Positions 41,515 to 50,740 are shown, counted from the first letter of the stretch. The stretch is DNA of 64,000 nt from Embleya sp042956465 (GCF_042956465.1 NZ_JBIBGL010000007.1:186001-250000); one strand, 5' to 3'. Translations and numbers: made by a program. The notes: generated by a model from the letters alone, not told the origin.

Positions 41515-44444
41515 CGGATCAGGGCCGGACGATCCTGGGGGCCGCGGCTGCCGGTGTGTCCGCCGGGCATGTCGAGTCCGTTCACCCGACGGTGCACGCC
41601 TACCTCCACCGGTTGGCCAGGACCGATCCGCCCCTGCACACGCTCGCTCGATCCCTGTGTCTGGCCCCGCACGCCACACCGGCGTTCGTCCGGCGGGCCC
41701 GGCTGGAGTTCGTCCCGGCCAGTGCCGCGGGCCTGGAGGCGGACCTCTGGTTCTCGCCACTGGTCGAGTCGGCCGACGCGCGGGCCGTGGTGCTCGATCC
41801 GGTGCTCGCGGCCGGGTTGCGGTACTCCCTTGCCCAGGACCCGGCCCAATGGCGAGCGGTTCACGCGCTGACCGAGGAAATGCAGCGCGAGGCACCGGAG
41901 TTGGTACGTCGCTACACCCGATTGGCGATGACCGATGTCGGCGGGCCGGATGCGGACGCGGATGCGAACGCGGAACTGGCCGGATTCGCCGCGGCGATCG
42001 CGGCCGACGCACCCGATGACGCTTCGGCCGAGGATGTGTCCCGCTGGCTGGTGCACTTCCTGCCCAGGCTTCCCCGAGTGCTCGCGGCCGGTGCCCTCGC
42101 CCGCACGCTGCTGATCTCGGCGGCGACCCGACTGGCCGTCGACCCGCCGGAGTGGGTGCTCGACCGACACGGGCCGGCGGGCGTGGCCGCGGCTCGTGCG
42201 GCAGTACGCGGCCATGCGGAACTGGGCGTACGGCTCGACGACGACGGCCTGATCCTCAGCCGCCCGCCGGAGCCGGGCTCGCGCGTGCTCGAAGTTCCGG
42301 GTGCGGAACGGGTGCGGATCGAGCTGGCGGGGCCCGGTGCGGGCCCGACGCAGGGATACCCGGTGGAGGTGGGGGCGGCCGAGACGATTCGGGTTTCGGT
42401 CGCGGTGTTCGCCGACCTGGCCGAGTTCTCCACCGACGAGGCCCCGCGGACGAGTGGCCGGCCCACGGACGCCGACGTGGCGATCGGAACCCCAAAGGTC
42501 CTGCTCATGGACGCAGAGGTGGTGTTCGGGGCGTCGGAGGTGCTGGCCGACGGGAAGCTCAGGGCGGTGCTGCGCCGGACGGGCGACGGGTCGGAACTGG
42601 CCCTGCGACACGGCACGACGCGCCGCACGATGCGGCTGCGCGGAACCCCTCGCCTGCTGCGCGCGGACGACCGCACCGGGACGGTCCTGCTGGCCACCGA
42701 GGACGAGTTGGTGGTCGTCCGCACCGACGGGAGCGAGACCGCATACTTCGGCGGTCTGGGAGAGCTCCGGGACACGATCGTCGCCGCGCCCCATCCCTCG
42801 TTGCCCACCCCGTGGGTGATCGTGGCGAACGAACACGGCGTGTGTGTCGTGCGTCCGGATGCGCCGGCCGATCCGCCGAGATATCTGTCCCGTTCGGCCG
42901 AACCGGGCCTGCGGATCTGGGTCGGCGTCGAGTCGTCGGAACTGGTGATCGTATCCGGCAGCACGGCGCCGCAGTTCATCGATCTGGCGAGCGGCGCTCG
43001 GATGCCGACCGAGGCGCAGGCCGACGTGTTGCCGGCGACGGCGATCACCAGTGGGCACGGCGGCCGGCCCCTGCTGTACGCGCAAACCGGTCCGCGACTG
43101 GTGCTGATGCCGACGCGGGACTCGACCCAGGTCGTCCGAGGCGGCGGGTTGAGCTCGGACATCGTGTCCGTGGCGATCAGCCGCAGCGGATCCAGGGGTG
43201 CGAGTGTGGACCGGCAGGGCCGGCTGGTGCGTTGGGACGGCCCCATGACGTCGCGCCCGATGTATGCGGTGCCGCTGCCGTTCCGGGCGATCGATGTCTC
43301 GGGCGCGGACCCGCGGCCGTTCACCGTGGTCGGCCGAGGTGGTCCGGTCGAACTGCGCGATCAAGCCGGCCGGAGCGTGCTGCTGGCCCCCGCCCGTCGA
43401 TCCGAACCGGATACGGGCTGGCTGCGGGACACCCTCGTCGCCACGATGTCCGACGGGCCCGCCGGCGACGCCGCTCTGGAATCACTGCGGCGGACCGGGA
43501 TCGACTGTGCGCGGGTGGCCTTCCCGATGGTGGGGACGCAGCCCGTGCACCTCGGCTCGGATCCGGCGTCAAAGTTCCTGCGTGCGGCCCGCGCAGCCGG
43601 GATCAAGGTGCTGGCCGAACTGCCCGTCGGGCCCGCGATGGACGAGATACGGCCCGAGCGGGCGCCGGTTTTGCTGCGCCGCTGCGCCGAGTTGCTCGCA
43701 GCCGGGGCGGACGGAGTGTGTGTGTCGCTGTCGCCCGAGGGCTGGGGCGGACAGACCTCGACGGGCCGGGACGACGGGTCGGTGGATTTCCTGCGATCGC
43801 TCCGGCGGTCGGTCGACGAGCATCCGGGCCGGGTGCTCGTGCTCGACCGCGGCGCGAGCGGCGACTCGATGTCGGGTGCCCGGGACGAATGTTGCCACCT
43901 CGTGCTTGCCCAGAAGAGTCGTTCGTGGCGAGAGGCGGCGGGTCTCGCGACGGGCGATGAGCACGTGGCACCGAACTGGGCCGTGTCGCTCGTGGCCCGT
44001 CCCGACGAGGATCCGGCGCGCGTACGAGCACTGGCCTCGATCGCACTCGCGCTACCCGGCCTGCGTGCCGTCGCCGAACCGCCGAGCGGGCCCGCGAGCG
44101 AGGCCGTCGCCGCTCTGCTGCGCACGCGGGGTCGAGAGCGGGCGCTGACCCGAGGCATCGTGTCCCGGTTGGGCTCCCCAGGTCCGGACGTGATCGCGCT
44201 GTTGCGGCGATACGAGGGCGAGTTCGTGGTGTGCGTGGCCAATCTGGGGCCGCGCCGAAGTGCTGTCGCACTGACCACGCCCAGCCTGCCGCGCGGCACC
44301 CTGGTGGATCTCCTGGATCCCGGGACGCCGCATCCGGTGCCGCCGCTCGGGGGGAAATCGCCGACGATGCTCACCCTCGCCCCCGACGAATATCGCTGGT
44401 TCCGCCTGCTGACGACCGACGAGCTCTATGCGGGTCGCTCGTGA
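41511..44444 (+). CDS. Large conflict-system protein with degenerate GH13-like domain
   Basis: A 977-residue cytoplasmic protein. Residues 1-260 are helical (H-P-T-V-H-A-Y-L-H-R-L-A near the start). About 370-640 repeats short strands ending in D-G or D-R turns, like a beta-propeller (T-G-T-V-L-L-A-T-E-D-E-L-V-V-V-R). From about 664 it follows the alpha-amylase (GH13) barrel plan: F-L-R-A-A-R-A-A-G-I-K-V-L-A-E-L, G-A-D-G-V-C-V-S-L-S, and R-V-L-V-L-D-R-G. It ends with a GH13 C-terminal beta domain. The nucleophile Asp is Ser and the acid Glu is Asp, so glycosidase activity is unlikely. Such large central proteins act as platforms in MoxR-vWA conflict systems. Confidence 0.7.
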   Translation: MTDQGRTILGAAAAGVSAGHVESVHPTVHAYLHRLARTDPPLHTLARSLCLAPHATPAFVRRARLEFVPASAAGLEADLWFSPLVESADARAVVLDPVLAAGLRYSLAQDPAQWRAVHALTEEMQREAPELVRRYTRLAMTDVGGPDADADANAELAGFAAAIAADAPDDASAEDVSRWLVHFLPRLPRVLAAGALARTLLISAATRLAVDPPEWVLDRHGPAGVAAARAAVRGHAELGVRLDDDGLILSRPPEPGSRVLEVPGAERVRIELAGPGAGPTQGYPVEVGAAETIRVSVAVFADLAEFSTDEAPRTSGRPTDADVAIGTPKVLLMDAEVVFGASEVLADGKLRAVLRRTGDGSELALRHGTTRRTMRLRGTPRLLRADDRTGTVLLATEDELVVVRTDGSETAYFGGLGELRDTIVAAPHPSLPTPWVIVANEHGVCVVRPDAPADPPRYLSRSAEPGLRIWVGVESSELVIVSGSTAPQFIDLASGARMPTEAQADVLPATAITSGHGGRPLLYAQTGPRLVLMPTRDSTQVVRGGGLSSDIVSVAISRSGSRGASVDRQGRLVRWDGPMTSRPMYAVPLPFRAIDVSGADPRPFTVVGRGGPVELRDQAGRSVLLAPARRSEPDTGWLRDTLVATMSDGPAGDAALESLRRTGIDCARVAFPMVGTQPVHLGSDPASKFLRAARAAGIKVLAELPVGPAMDEIRPERAPVLLRRCAELLAAGADGVCVSLSPEGWGGQTSTGRDDGSVDFLRSLRRSVDEHPGRVLVLDRGASGDSMSGARDECCHLVLAQKSRSWREAAGLATGDEHVAPNWAVSLVARPDEDPARVRALASIALALPGLRAVAEPPSGPASEAVAALLRTRGRERALTRGIVSRLGSPGPDVIALLRRYEGEFVVCVANLGPRRSAVALTTPSLPRGTLVDLLDPGTPHPVPPLGGKSPTMLTLAPDEYRWFRLLTTDELYAGRS

Positions 44445-45778
44445 CCATCCATGACTTCCCCGAACCGCGTGGTGCCGTGCCGGTGCCGCGGCCGCGGATC
44501 TTCATCAGCCACAGCACGCGGGCCAAGCCCGGACAGGTCTGCTGCCGGTGCCTGGACGCACGCGACGCGCTGGTGCAGCAGCTGGCGGCCGAGGGCTTCG
44601 AGCCCGTGTACGACAAGGACTTCCTGCGCAGCGGTGACGGGTGGCAGCAGGAGATCGCGGTCCAACTGCACGGCAGCCAGGCCACCGTGCTGCTGCTGTC
44701 CCGGCACGCGCTGGATTCGGCGAACGTCGGCTACGAGGCGAGCATCGCCGACGGCAGACGGCGCGCGGACGCGCGATACCGCCTCATCGCACTGAAGTTG
44801 CCGGACGTACGGCGGGCCGATCTGGACGCGAGCGCGCTCAGGGCGATCCACCTCGGCGAAGTGGACATGTGCGACTGGGCGGAGGACGAGATCGCCGACA
44901 ACCGGCTGCCCGACAAGCTGCGTACCGATCTGGCCCAGATCCGGCTGTGGCACCTGGACCGCTCGTCGCCCACCCGCAACGCCGTGACATATGCGCTGGC
45001 CGAGGCGTACGAGGACCGACTGCGGGCCGCCGCGGATCTGCTCGGGGTACGCGAGCGGCTCGACCGCAGGGTGTTGCGCGAACGGCTCAGCGAGGCACTG
45101 CTGACCGAACGGGCCCCGGCGCCCCGGCCGGAACCGGACCCGCTGGTAAGGGCGTTGAACGAGGTGCTGCCGGTTCTGAGGACGGAGCCGGCGAGTACGG
45201 TGGCCGACCTCAGTGTCGTGTACGCGCGGGTGCCCACGGTCGCCGCCGTGCAGTTGGGTGAGTTGCGCAGGCGCGCGCAGGGGCGGGTCGCGGTGCTTGC
45301 GGCGACTCGGGGCGGGACCCTGCGTGCCTACCTGCTCCGGGCGAGCGGGAACCCGCGTCCGTGGCCGCACTTGGAGGTCACGGTGCCGGCCGGGGCCGGG
45401 ATGGTGGCGGGCCTGATCGCCGCGATCCGGGACCGGGTGGCCGGCTACCTCGACTACGACGGCTATCACGACCCCGAGTTGGAGGGCGAGGCCGGGTTCC
45501 GGGACGTGATCCAGGCGCATGCCCAAGAGACCGGGCCGATCGTGGTGGTGATCAGACACCAGCCGGACGCGGCGTTGCTGCGCGAACTGCGGACGGCGTT
45601 CCCGCACCTGCTGCTGCTGTTCGTCACCGATCGGGCCGGCGCCTGCGGTTCGATCGAGGTGACCGAGCTGATGCCGTTGACGCCTTCCGGTGAAGGCGAG
45701 TTGAAGCGTACGCACGGCCGGGCGATGGAACTGGCCGGGCATCCCGAACGAGCGAACATGCCCTGGAGGCCGGCGTGA
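44441..45778 (+). CDS. TIR-domain effector
   Basis: A 445-residue protein. A TIR domain occupies about residues 15-150: strand R-I-F-I-S-H-S, then the helix L-V-Q-Q-L-A-A-E-G-F-E-P-V-Y-D, A-T-V-L-L-L-S-R-H-A-L-D-S, and N-V-G-Y-E-A-S-I-A, whose Glu is the likely NAD-hydrolysis residue. The C-terminal half is a separate alpha/beta domain (L-S-V-V-Y-A-R-V-P-T; P-I-V-V-V-I-R-H-Q-P-D) of the sort that tethers effectors to MoxR/vWA partners. The GTG at 44441 overlaps the upstream stop. Prokaryotic TIR domains are known to deplete NAD or make cyclic nucleotide signals on infection. Confidence 0.82.
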   Translation: MTIHDFPEPRGAVPVPRPRIFISHSTRAKPGQVCCRCLDARDALVQQLAAEGFEPVYDKDFLRSGDGWQQEIAVQLHGSQATVLLLSRHALDSANVGYEASIADGRRRADARYRLIALKLPDVRRADLDASALRAIHLGEVDMCDWAEDEIADNRLPDKLRTDLAQIRLWHLDRSSPTRNAVTYALAEAYEDRLRAAADLLGVRERLDRRVLRERLSEALLTERAPAPRPEPDPLVRALNEVLPVLRTEPASTVADLSVVYARVPTVAAVQLGELRRRAQGRVAVLAATRGGTLRAYLLRASGNPRPWPHLEVTVPAGAGMVAGLIAAIRDRVAGYLDYDGYHDPELEGEAGFRDVIQAHAQETGPIVVVIRHQPDAALLRELRTAFPHLLLLFVTDRAGACGSIEVTELMPLTPSGEGELKRTHGRAMELAGHPERANMPWRPA

Positions 45779-46677
45779 CCGTCACGGATCCGGTGTTGGC
45801 CCAGACCTGGCGTGCGCAGCGCCGGTGGTCGCTCGCGGCGTCCGCGGCCAAGGCCTCGGTGCAGCGGTGGCGGCTGGTTCGGCTCGTCCTCGGGGTGAGC
45901 GGCGCGATCCTGGCCACGGCGGGCACCCGGGTGGACGGCGATCCGGGCAAGGTGTCGTCCCTGGTCGGCGCGCTGTGTGTCGGGTTGGTTCCGCTGGTGA
46001 CGTCACTGCGGCTGCAACCGGCCCGGGTCGAGGCGTGGACGCGGTTGCGTTCGGTCAGCGAGGGCCTCAAGAGCGAGGTCTACCTCTACTTGACGTCGAG
46101 TGATCGGTACTCGGGCAGCGAGGCCGAGCGCCGGGCGGCTCTGTCCGCACGGCGCGCCTCCTTCGAGGACGATGCCGGCGAACTGCTGGCCGAGTTGCCG
46201 CAGTTGGACCCGACGGCCGACCCGACGCCGCCGGCCGTGTCGGATGTGGACGGCTACGTGCGGGAGCGGGTCGACGTCCAGGCGGACGGCTACTACCGCG
46301 ACCGGGTGGTGCTGATGCGGCGGGGCCTGACCCGGATCCAATTCGCGGAGTTCGTCTTGGCGCTCACCGGCATGACCCTCGCGGTGGTGGCGGGCACGGC
46401 GGACGACGCCGGGCTCGGCGCCTGGGTGCCGGTGGTGACCACGGTCTCGGCGTCGGTGATGCTCTACGGATACGGCGTGCGGTACCAGGAGAATCTGATC
46501 TCGTTCGCCCGTACGGCGGAGCAGTTGCGCCGGTTGCGCGACGACCGGACGGCGCGGATGCCGCTGGACCCGGCCGAGGAGGCCCGGTTCGTGGAGCGCT
46601 GCGAGAACGTCATCTCGATCGAGACCCAGGGGTGGATGGCCCGAGCCGCGCACGCGGATCCGGGACCACCGCAGTGA
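45775..46677 (+). CDS. SLATT-type membrane protein
   Basis: A 300-residue protein with four hydrophobic helices in two pairs: about 35-75 (L-V-L-G-V-S-G-A-I-L-A-T, L-V-G-A-L-C-V-G-L-V-P-L) and about 190-240 (F-V-L-A-L-T-G-M-T-L-A-V-V, W-V-P-V-V-T-T-V-S-A-S). A charged helical domain lies between them. The C-terminal W-x-A-R and E-N-V-I-S-I-E-T-Q-G-W segment matches the DUF4231/SLATT family. SLATT proteins are thought to be pore-forming effectors that follow TIR- or nucleotide-sensing genes. GTG 45775 overlaps the TIR stop. It is the last gene of the five-gene operon. Confidence 0.8.
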   Translation: MTVTDPVLAQTWRAQRRWSLAASAAKASVQRWRLVRLVLGVSGAILATAGTRVDGDPGKVSSLVGALCVGLVPLVTSLRLQPARVEAWTRLRSVSEGLKSEVYLYLTSSDRYSGSEAERRAALSARRASFEDDAGELLAELPQLDPTADPTPPAVSDVDGYVRERVDVQADGYYRDRVVLMRRGLTRIQFAEFVLALTGMTLAVVAGTADDAGLGAWVPVVTTVSASVMLYGYGVRYQENLISFARTAEQLRRLRDDRTARMPLDPAEEARFVERCENVISIETQGWMARAAHADPGPPQ

Positions 46678-46767
46678 GTCGGGCGCGGCGGCGACGGCGG
46701 CACGGCAGCCGGCCCGCGACCCGACCGAGGCGGAAGCGGTCGTGCGAGCAGGGTCGGTGACGGCGGG

Positions 46768-47916
46768 TCAGGCCGAACGGGTGCGCAGGTGTGCGGTCGC
46801 GGGGTGTTGTGCGTCCTCGGCGTAGCCGTGTGCGGGTTCGTCCGGGATCACGTCCGGCGCGGTGTAGGGGCCGGAGCGCAGGCCCCAGTCGTAGTAGCCG
46901 CGGATCCAGTTGCGCATTCCCTCGACACTCATCTCCACGGCCGTGCGTTCGGTTGTGCCCAGGCCGAGTTCGCCGCAGATCTGCGGCATGTAGGCCTGGA
47001 GGGTCATGAACGTGTCGAGTTGCTCGTACGTCATCCTGGTCGCCTCGCGCAGCGCGGTGTCGTACGAGCAGTCGAGGCGGTCGCGCAGGACCATGACCAG
47101 GTTGTGCGAGGCGACCCGGCGGCCCCGACGCCCCGGCGACTGGATGTCGTTGATGTACGCGATGGTGTCGGTGGCGGCCTCGCGCAGTCGGCGCATCAGC
47201 GGGTGTGCCTGGATCTGGGCGGGCACCTCGAACCTGCGGCTGCGTTCGATCGCATCGAGGGAGTGCGGGATGCCGGCGGTGTTGCGGCGCATCACGCGGT
47301 AGCTGTCCAGATCGGGGACGGCGCGCGAGGTGCTCATCCGCAATTCCGAGGCGTGCGAGGCAAGGAACCGGGCCCAGTTGGCCGCGAAGCGGTTCTGCCA
47401 GGTGACCGAGGTGCCGTCGGACATCGAGGCCCAGACCTCGGACCAGGCCAGGGTGATCGGGGAGACCAGATCGGGCGGGGTGCCGGGCTCGCGGAACGGG
47501 ATGGTGATCAGTTCGCGGGCGATCTCGGCGACCCGGTCCGGGCGTTCGGGGATGCGGGGGCGGGCGCCGGCGGTGCTGCCGGGAGTGGCGTCGGTGCCGG
47601 CGTCGGCTCGGGTGCGGGCGTCGGCGTCCGGGTCGGCGTCGCAGTCGTCGTCGAAGAGGAAGGCCAGCGAGAACCAGTTCATCAACATGTACTGGTCGTC
47701 GGCCGAGGCGTGCGGGTAGGTGCGGCCGACCGCCTCCGGCAGGTCCCAGGAGGTGTATTCGCGCAGACCCGCGTCGGTGCGGATCAGGCCGCGGTCGCGG
47801 ACCCAGTCGAGATGGCGGCTCCGGGCGTCGTCCAGGTACGGACTGATCGGAGCCTCGAACGGTATCGAGAACAGCACATCCTGCGGCACCTGGTCTCCCA
47901 CCCGTTGCGTGATCAT
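46768..47916 (-). CDS. Terpene synthase family protein, atypical motifs
   Basis: A 382-residue class I terpene synthase of the bacterial sesquiterpene type. The Asp-rich motif is F-L-F-D-D-D-C-D (D89-D93) and is followed by an unusual Asp/Ala/Thr-rich insertion of about 30 residues. The second metal motif reads N256-D-I-Q-S260-P-G-R-R, keeping Asn and Ser but with Arg where the last metal-ligand Glu is expected. The effector Arg is probably in R210-R-N-T-A-G. The C-terminal Arg-Tyr pair is replaced by S-G-P-Y. W-I-R-G-Y-Y-D-W is normal. The ATG at 47916 begins MITQRVGDQV. Product not predictable; activity may be altered. Confidence 0.85.
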   Translation of the reverse strand: MITQRVGDQVPQDVLFSIPFEAPISPYLDDARSRHLDWVRDRGLIRTDAGLREYTSWDLPEAVGRTYPHASADDQYMLMNWFSLAFLFDDDCDADPDADARTRADAGTDATPGSTAGARPRIPERPDRVAEIARELITIPFREPGTPPDLVSPITLAWSEVWASMSDGTSVTWQNRFAANWARFLASHASELRMSTSRAVPDLDSYRVMRRNTAGIPHSLDAIERSRRFEVPAQIQAHPLMRRLREAATDTIAYINDIQSPGRRGRRVASHNLVMVLRDRLDCSYDTALREATRMTYEQLDTFMTLQAYMPQICGELGLGTTERTAVEMSVEGMRNWIRGYYDWGLRSGPYTAPDVIPDEPAHGYAEDAQHPATAHLRTRSA

Positions 47917-47989
47917 TGTTATGCCGCATCGGCGTCGCCGGCGCAAGATCCTTTGCATGTGCGGAGAGTGACGTCGACGGGCGCTTCGA

Positions 47990-48180
47990 CACGTACGGTG
48001 ATGCGTGTTTTACGGGGACGTGCGGTGAATCGTGGTGCGGTCCGCGTGCACGGGAACGTGCGTTGCATCGTGCGCGGACACGTGCGGTGGTGCGTATGCG
48101 GTGATGTGTGTGTGGTGATGCCTTGATGCGGTGGTGCGTGCGTGTGCGTGTGTGAGCCGTGTGCTGCGGGCACGGGGCTT
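47990..48180. repeat. CACGTGCG/GTGCGT simple-repeat promoter region
   Basis: The bases between the terpene synthase start and the flavoprotein stop are full of GTGCG/GTGTG units (for example 48,006-48,170), with palindromic CACGTG embedded once. It resembles slippage-grown sequence. The terpene synthase promoter must lie between here and 47917. Confidence 0.45.
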
Positions 48181-48195
48181 GCGGACGGGCCCGGG

Positions 48196-49605
48196 TCAGG
48201 CCGCGAGGTGAGCGGTGCTCTTGGTGGAGAGCAGTGCTTTCAGATCGTGCACGGCGGCGCGACCGGCCCGATTGGCACCGATCGTGCTCGCCGAAGGACC
48301 GTACCCCACAAGGTGGATGCGCGGGTCACGCGCGGTGTGTGTACCCTCCATCCGGATTCCGCCGCCGGGCTCGCGCAGGTCCAGCGGCGCCAAGTGCCGC
48401 AGTGCCGCGCGGAATCCGGTCGCCCACAGGATGGCGTCGGCGCGTACCGAGGAACCGTCGGCCCACGCGACACCGAGAGCGGTGATCCGATCGAAGATCG
48501 GCAGTCGCGTCAGCACCCCGTGCTCTCGCGCGGCGCGCACCGCGGCCGTGGGCGGCAGACCGGTCACCGCCACCACGCTCTCCGGCGGCAGCCCCGCCCG
48601 GACCCGCTCCTCCACCCGGGCGACCACGGACCGCCCGACCTCGGCACTGAACTCGCCGTCCCGGAACACCGGCGGCCGGCGGGTGACCCAGGTCGTGGTG
48701 CCGACCTCGGCGATCTCGGCGAGCGCGTGAATGGCGGACGTACCACCGCCCACCACGACCACGTGCTGCCCCGCGAACTCGGCCGGCCCGCGATAGTCCG
48801 CCGTGTGCAACTGCCGGCCGCGGAACTCGGCGGCCCCCGGGTAGTAGGGCACGAACGGGTGACGCCACGTCCCGGTGGCGTTGATCAGCGCGCGGGCGAT
48901 CCACGTGCCGCGGTCGGTCTCGACGACCAGCAGGTCGGCGGGGTCACCCTCGGCCATGCTCGGATCGTGCGCCCGGCCGGCGGGGGAGTCGGCGCTGTTC
49001 GGACGGGGCGCACGAGCCGACGGCGTCGAAGCGGTCGACGCCGAAGACGTCGGCATCGATGAGCCCCGCATCGAGCGCACGGCCTGCACCGCGACCGGAC
49101 GCACGACGTCCAGGTCGAAAGCGCGCTCGTAGGTCGCGAAGTACTCCGGCAGCGCCTCGAACGCGGGTCGCGCCGGGTCGATGTGCGGAACCGGCAGGCC
49201 CGGCAGCTCGTGGATCCCGTGCACGGCCTCCATCAGCAGCGTGGGCCACCGGTGCCGCCAGGCCCCGCCCGGCCCCTCGTCGGCGTCCAACACGACGAAG
49301 GACAGGCCGGAACGGCGCAGGTGATAGGCCGCGGACAGGCCGGCCTGGCCGGCACCGATCACCACGACGTCCAGGACGCCCTCGTGCACCGGCGAGTCGA
49401 CGGCCGGCCCCGAGACGGCCCGCGTTTCACGCCCCGCCCCGTCCCCGGTGCGCGGCGCGCCCGCCGCGGCCCCGCCCGCGTCCGCCCCGCCCGCACCCAC
49501 GGCGACCGGGGCCGTGCCCGTCCCCGCCGCTCCGACCGCCGCGCCCGCACCCGCAGTTCCGGTCGGAGTGGCCCGCGCAGTCGATGTAGCCCGCGTACTC
49601 ACCAT
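48196..49605 (-). CDS. FAD-dependent monooxygenase-like protein
   Basis: A 469-residue flavoprotein of the flavin-containing monooxygenase/trimethylamine-oxidase-like group. The FAD site is V-V-V-I-G-A-G-Q-A-G-L-S-A-A-Y (about 68-82) and the NADPH site V-V-V-V-G-G-G-T-S-A-I-H. The late motif is L-W-A-T-G-F-R. N-terminal to the FAD site lies about 60 residues of Ala/Gly/Thr-rich text, so a later start is possible. A 40-residue Ser/Ala/Pro insertion (G-S-S-M-P-T-S-S-A-S-T-A-S) sits in the middle. ATG 49605 or GTG 49602 is the likely start. It lies upstream of the terpene synthase on the same strand, but about 280 bases separate them. Confidence 0.85.
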   Translation of the reverse strand: MVSTRATSTARATPTGTAGAGAAVGAAGTGTAPVAVGAGGADAGGAAAGAPRTGDGAGRETRAVSGPAVDSPVHEGVLDVVVIGAGQAGLSAAYHLRRSGLSFVVLDADEGPGGAWRHRWPTLLMEAVHGIHELPGLPVPHIDPARPAFEALPEYFATYERAFDLDVVRPVAVQAVRSMRGSSMPTSSASTASTPSARAPRPNSADSPAGRAHDPSMAEGDPADLLVVETDRGTWIARALINATGTWRHPFVPYYPGAAEFRGRQLHTADYRGPAEFAGQHVVVVGGGTSAIHALAEIAEVGTTTWVTRRPPVFRDGEFSAEVGRSVVARVEERVRAGLPPESVVAVTGLPPTAAVRAAREHGVLTRLPIFDRITALGVAWADGSSVRADAILWATGFRAALRHLAPLDLREPGGGIRMEGTHTARDPRIHLVGYGPSASTIGANRAGRAAVHDLKALLSTKSTAHLAA

Positions 49606-49723
49606 CTCGCTCACACGAGCGAGAACAGGCGGCCCCCTGAGATGCTTCCCGTTCAGCCCGTGGCGTCGACCACGATGGTGATCCCGATCCACTCGTGCTC
49701 GATGCCCACCCGCGGCCGCGCCC

Positions 49724-50380
49724 TCAGGAATCCGACCCGAGCAGCCGGCCGAGCTGCTCCTGACAGCGATCGAGCCGGGCCTGAAGCAGGGTGACCTCGG
49801 CGACCAGCTGCGGTACGAGTTCGTACTCGCCGCGCACGTACGGGTTGGCGTCCGCGGCGACCGGCACCCCGGCCAGGCGCGCGTACGACCCGAACGACAA
49901 GCCCACGCGCCCGGCCGCACAGCCGGTACAGCTGCCGACCAGGCCGCGCCGGCCCACGACCCCCATACCCGCGTCGACCAGCAACTCCGCCGGGTTGCCG
50001 CACCCGCAGGCGCCGACCCACACCGAGGTGACGCGCTGTCTGCTGTACCGGAAGCCGCGTTCGAAGCGGATATAGCTGCCGAGCACGTCCACCCGCAGCA
50101 GTGCCGCGTGCCGATACTCGGTGACGCACATCAGCCCGCGCGCGTCCGCCTCGGCGGTCAGACAGTAGAACCCGCAGTCGCAGCGGGCCGCGGGCGGCCG
50201 ATGTCGCCGCCCGTACGCACAGCGCGCCTCGGCCTCGACGTCGTACGCCTGACCACGCCCGATCGACACCCCGGCGAAGCCCGCCCGATCACCGTCCACC
50301 GACAACAACAGCGACGCGACCTTGAACCCCACGGGCGCGACACCCGGCCGCTCCTCGGGCAGCCGCCGCCGGCCGATCAT
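49724..50380 (-). CDS. Cys-rich conserved protein, predicted zinc binding
   Basis: A 218-residue protein with Cys clusters C-D-C-G-F-Y-C (about 65-71), G-A-C-G-C-G-N and G-S-C-T-G-C (about 140), plus one or two single Cys. These suggest two zinc-ribbon-like sites. The C-terminal region has a coiled-coil helix (L-V-A-E-V-T-L-L-Q-A-R-L-D-R-C-Q-E-Q-L). It resembles a widespread streptomycete family without known function. The ATG at 50380 overlaps the stop of the 57-aa gene upstream (ATGA). Confidence 0.7.
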   Translation of the reverse strand: MIGRRRLPEERPGVAPVGFKVASLLLSVDGDRAGFAGVSIGRGQAYDVEAEARCAYGRRHRPPAARCDCGFYCLTAEADARGLMCVTEYRHAALLRVDVLGSYIRFERGFRYSRQRVTSVWVGACGCGNPAELLVDAGMGVVGRRGLVGSCTGCAAGRVGLSFGSYARLAGVPVAADANPYVRGEYELVPQLVAEVTLLQARLDRCQEQLGRLLGSDS

Positions 50381-50550
50381 CGCCCGGCGACCCCCGACGG
50401 CACCTCCACCGCAGGCGCCCCCGAGGCCCGCGCGTCGCCCCCTCGACCCTGCTTCGCCTCGGTCGCGGGCACGTCCCGCTCCCGCTCCTCCTCGATCCGC
50501 GTCGCCTGCTCCACGACCACACCCGTCGCCACCGGCCTGCCGAGCTGCAT
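50377..50550 (-). CDS. 57-aa small protein upstream of Cys-rich gene
   Basis: A short gene below usual length cut-offs. The ATG at 50550 (MQLGRPVATGVVVEQATR) is preceded by GGGAGGGG eight bases upstream. Its stop overlaps the next start by ATGA, so translation is coupled to 49724-50380. The chain has a helix rich in Glu/Arg (I-E-E-E-R-E-R-D) and a Gly/Ala/Pro tail. Family not recognised; the gene call rests on ribosome site and overlap. Confidence 0.6.
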   Translation of the reverse strand: MQLGRPVATGVVVEQATRIEEERERDVPATEAKQGRGGDARASGAPAVEVPSGVAGR

Positions 50551-50740
50551 GGGATGCCCCTCCCGAATCGACTCCTCCCAGGATGTTCACCCGCCACAGC
50601 CGCACCCACACCCCCCGCCCGATCCCGACGAGACGCCCACGAGATCCCGCCAAACCAACCAACAGGTAACCGTGTCGCAAAGCTCTCCGGAACCTTGCTA
50701 TCCTTGCGATGCACGCAGGGCTTCACCCCTGCGCCCACTC

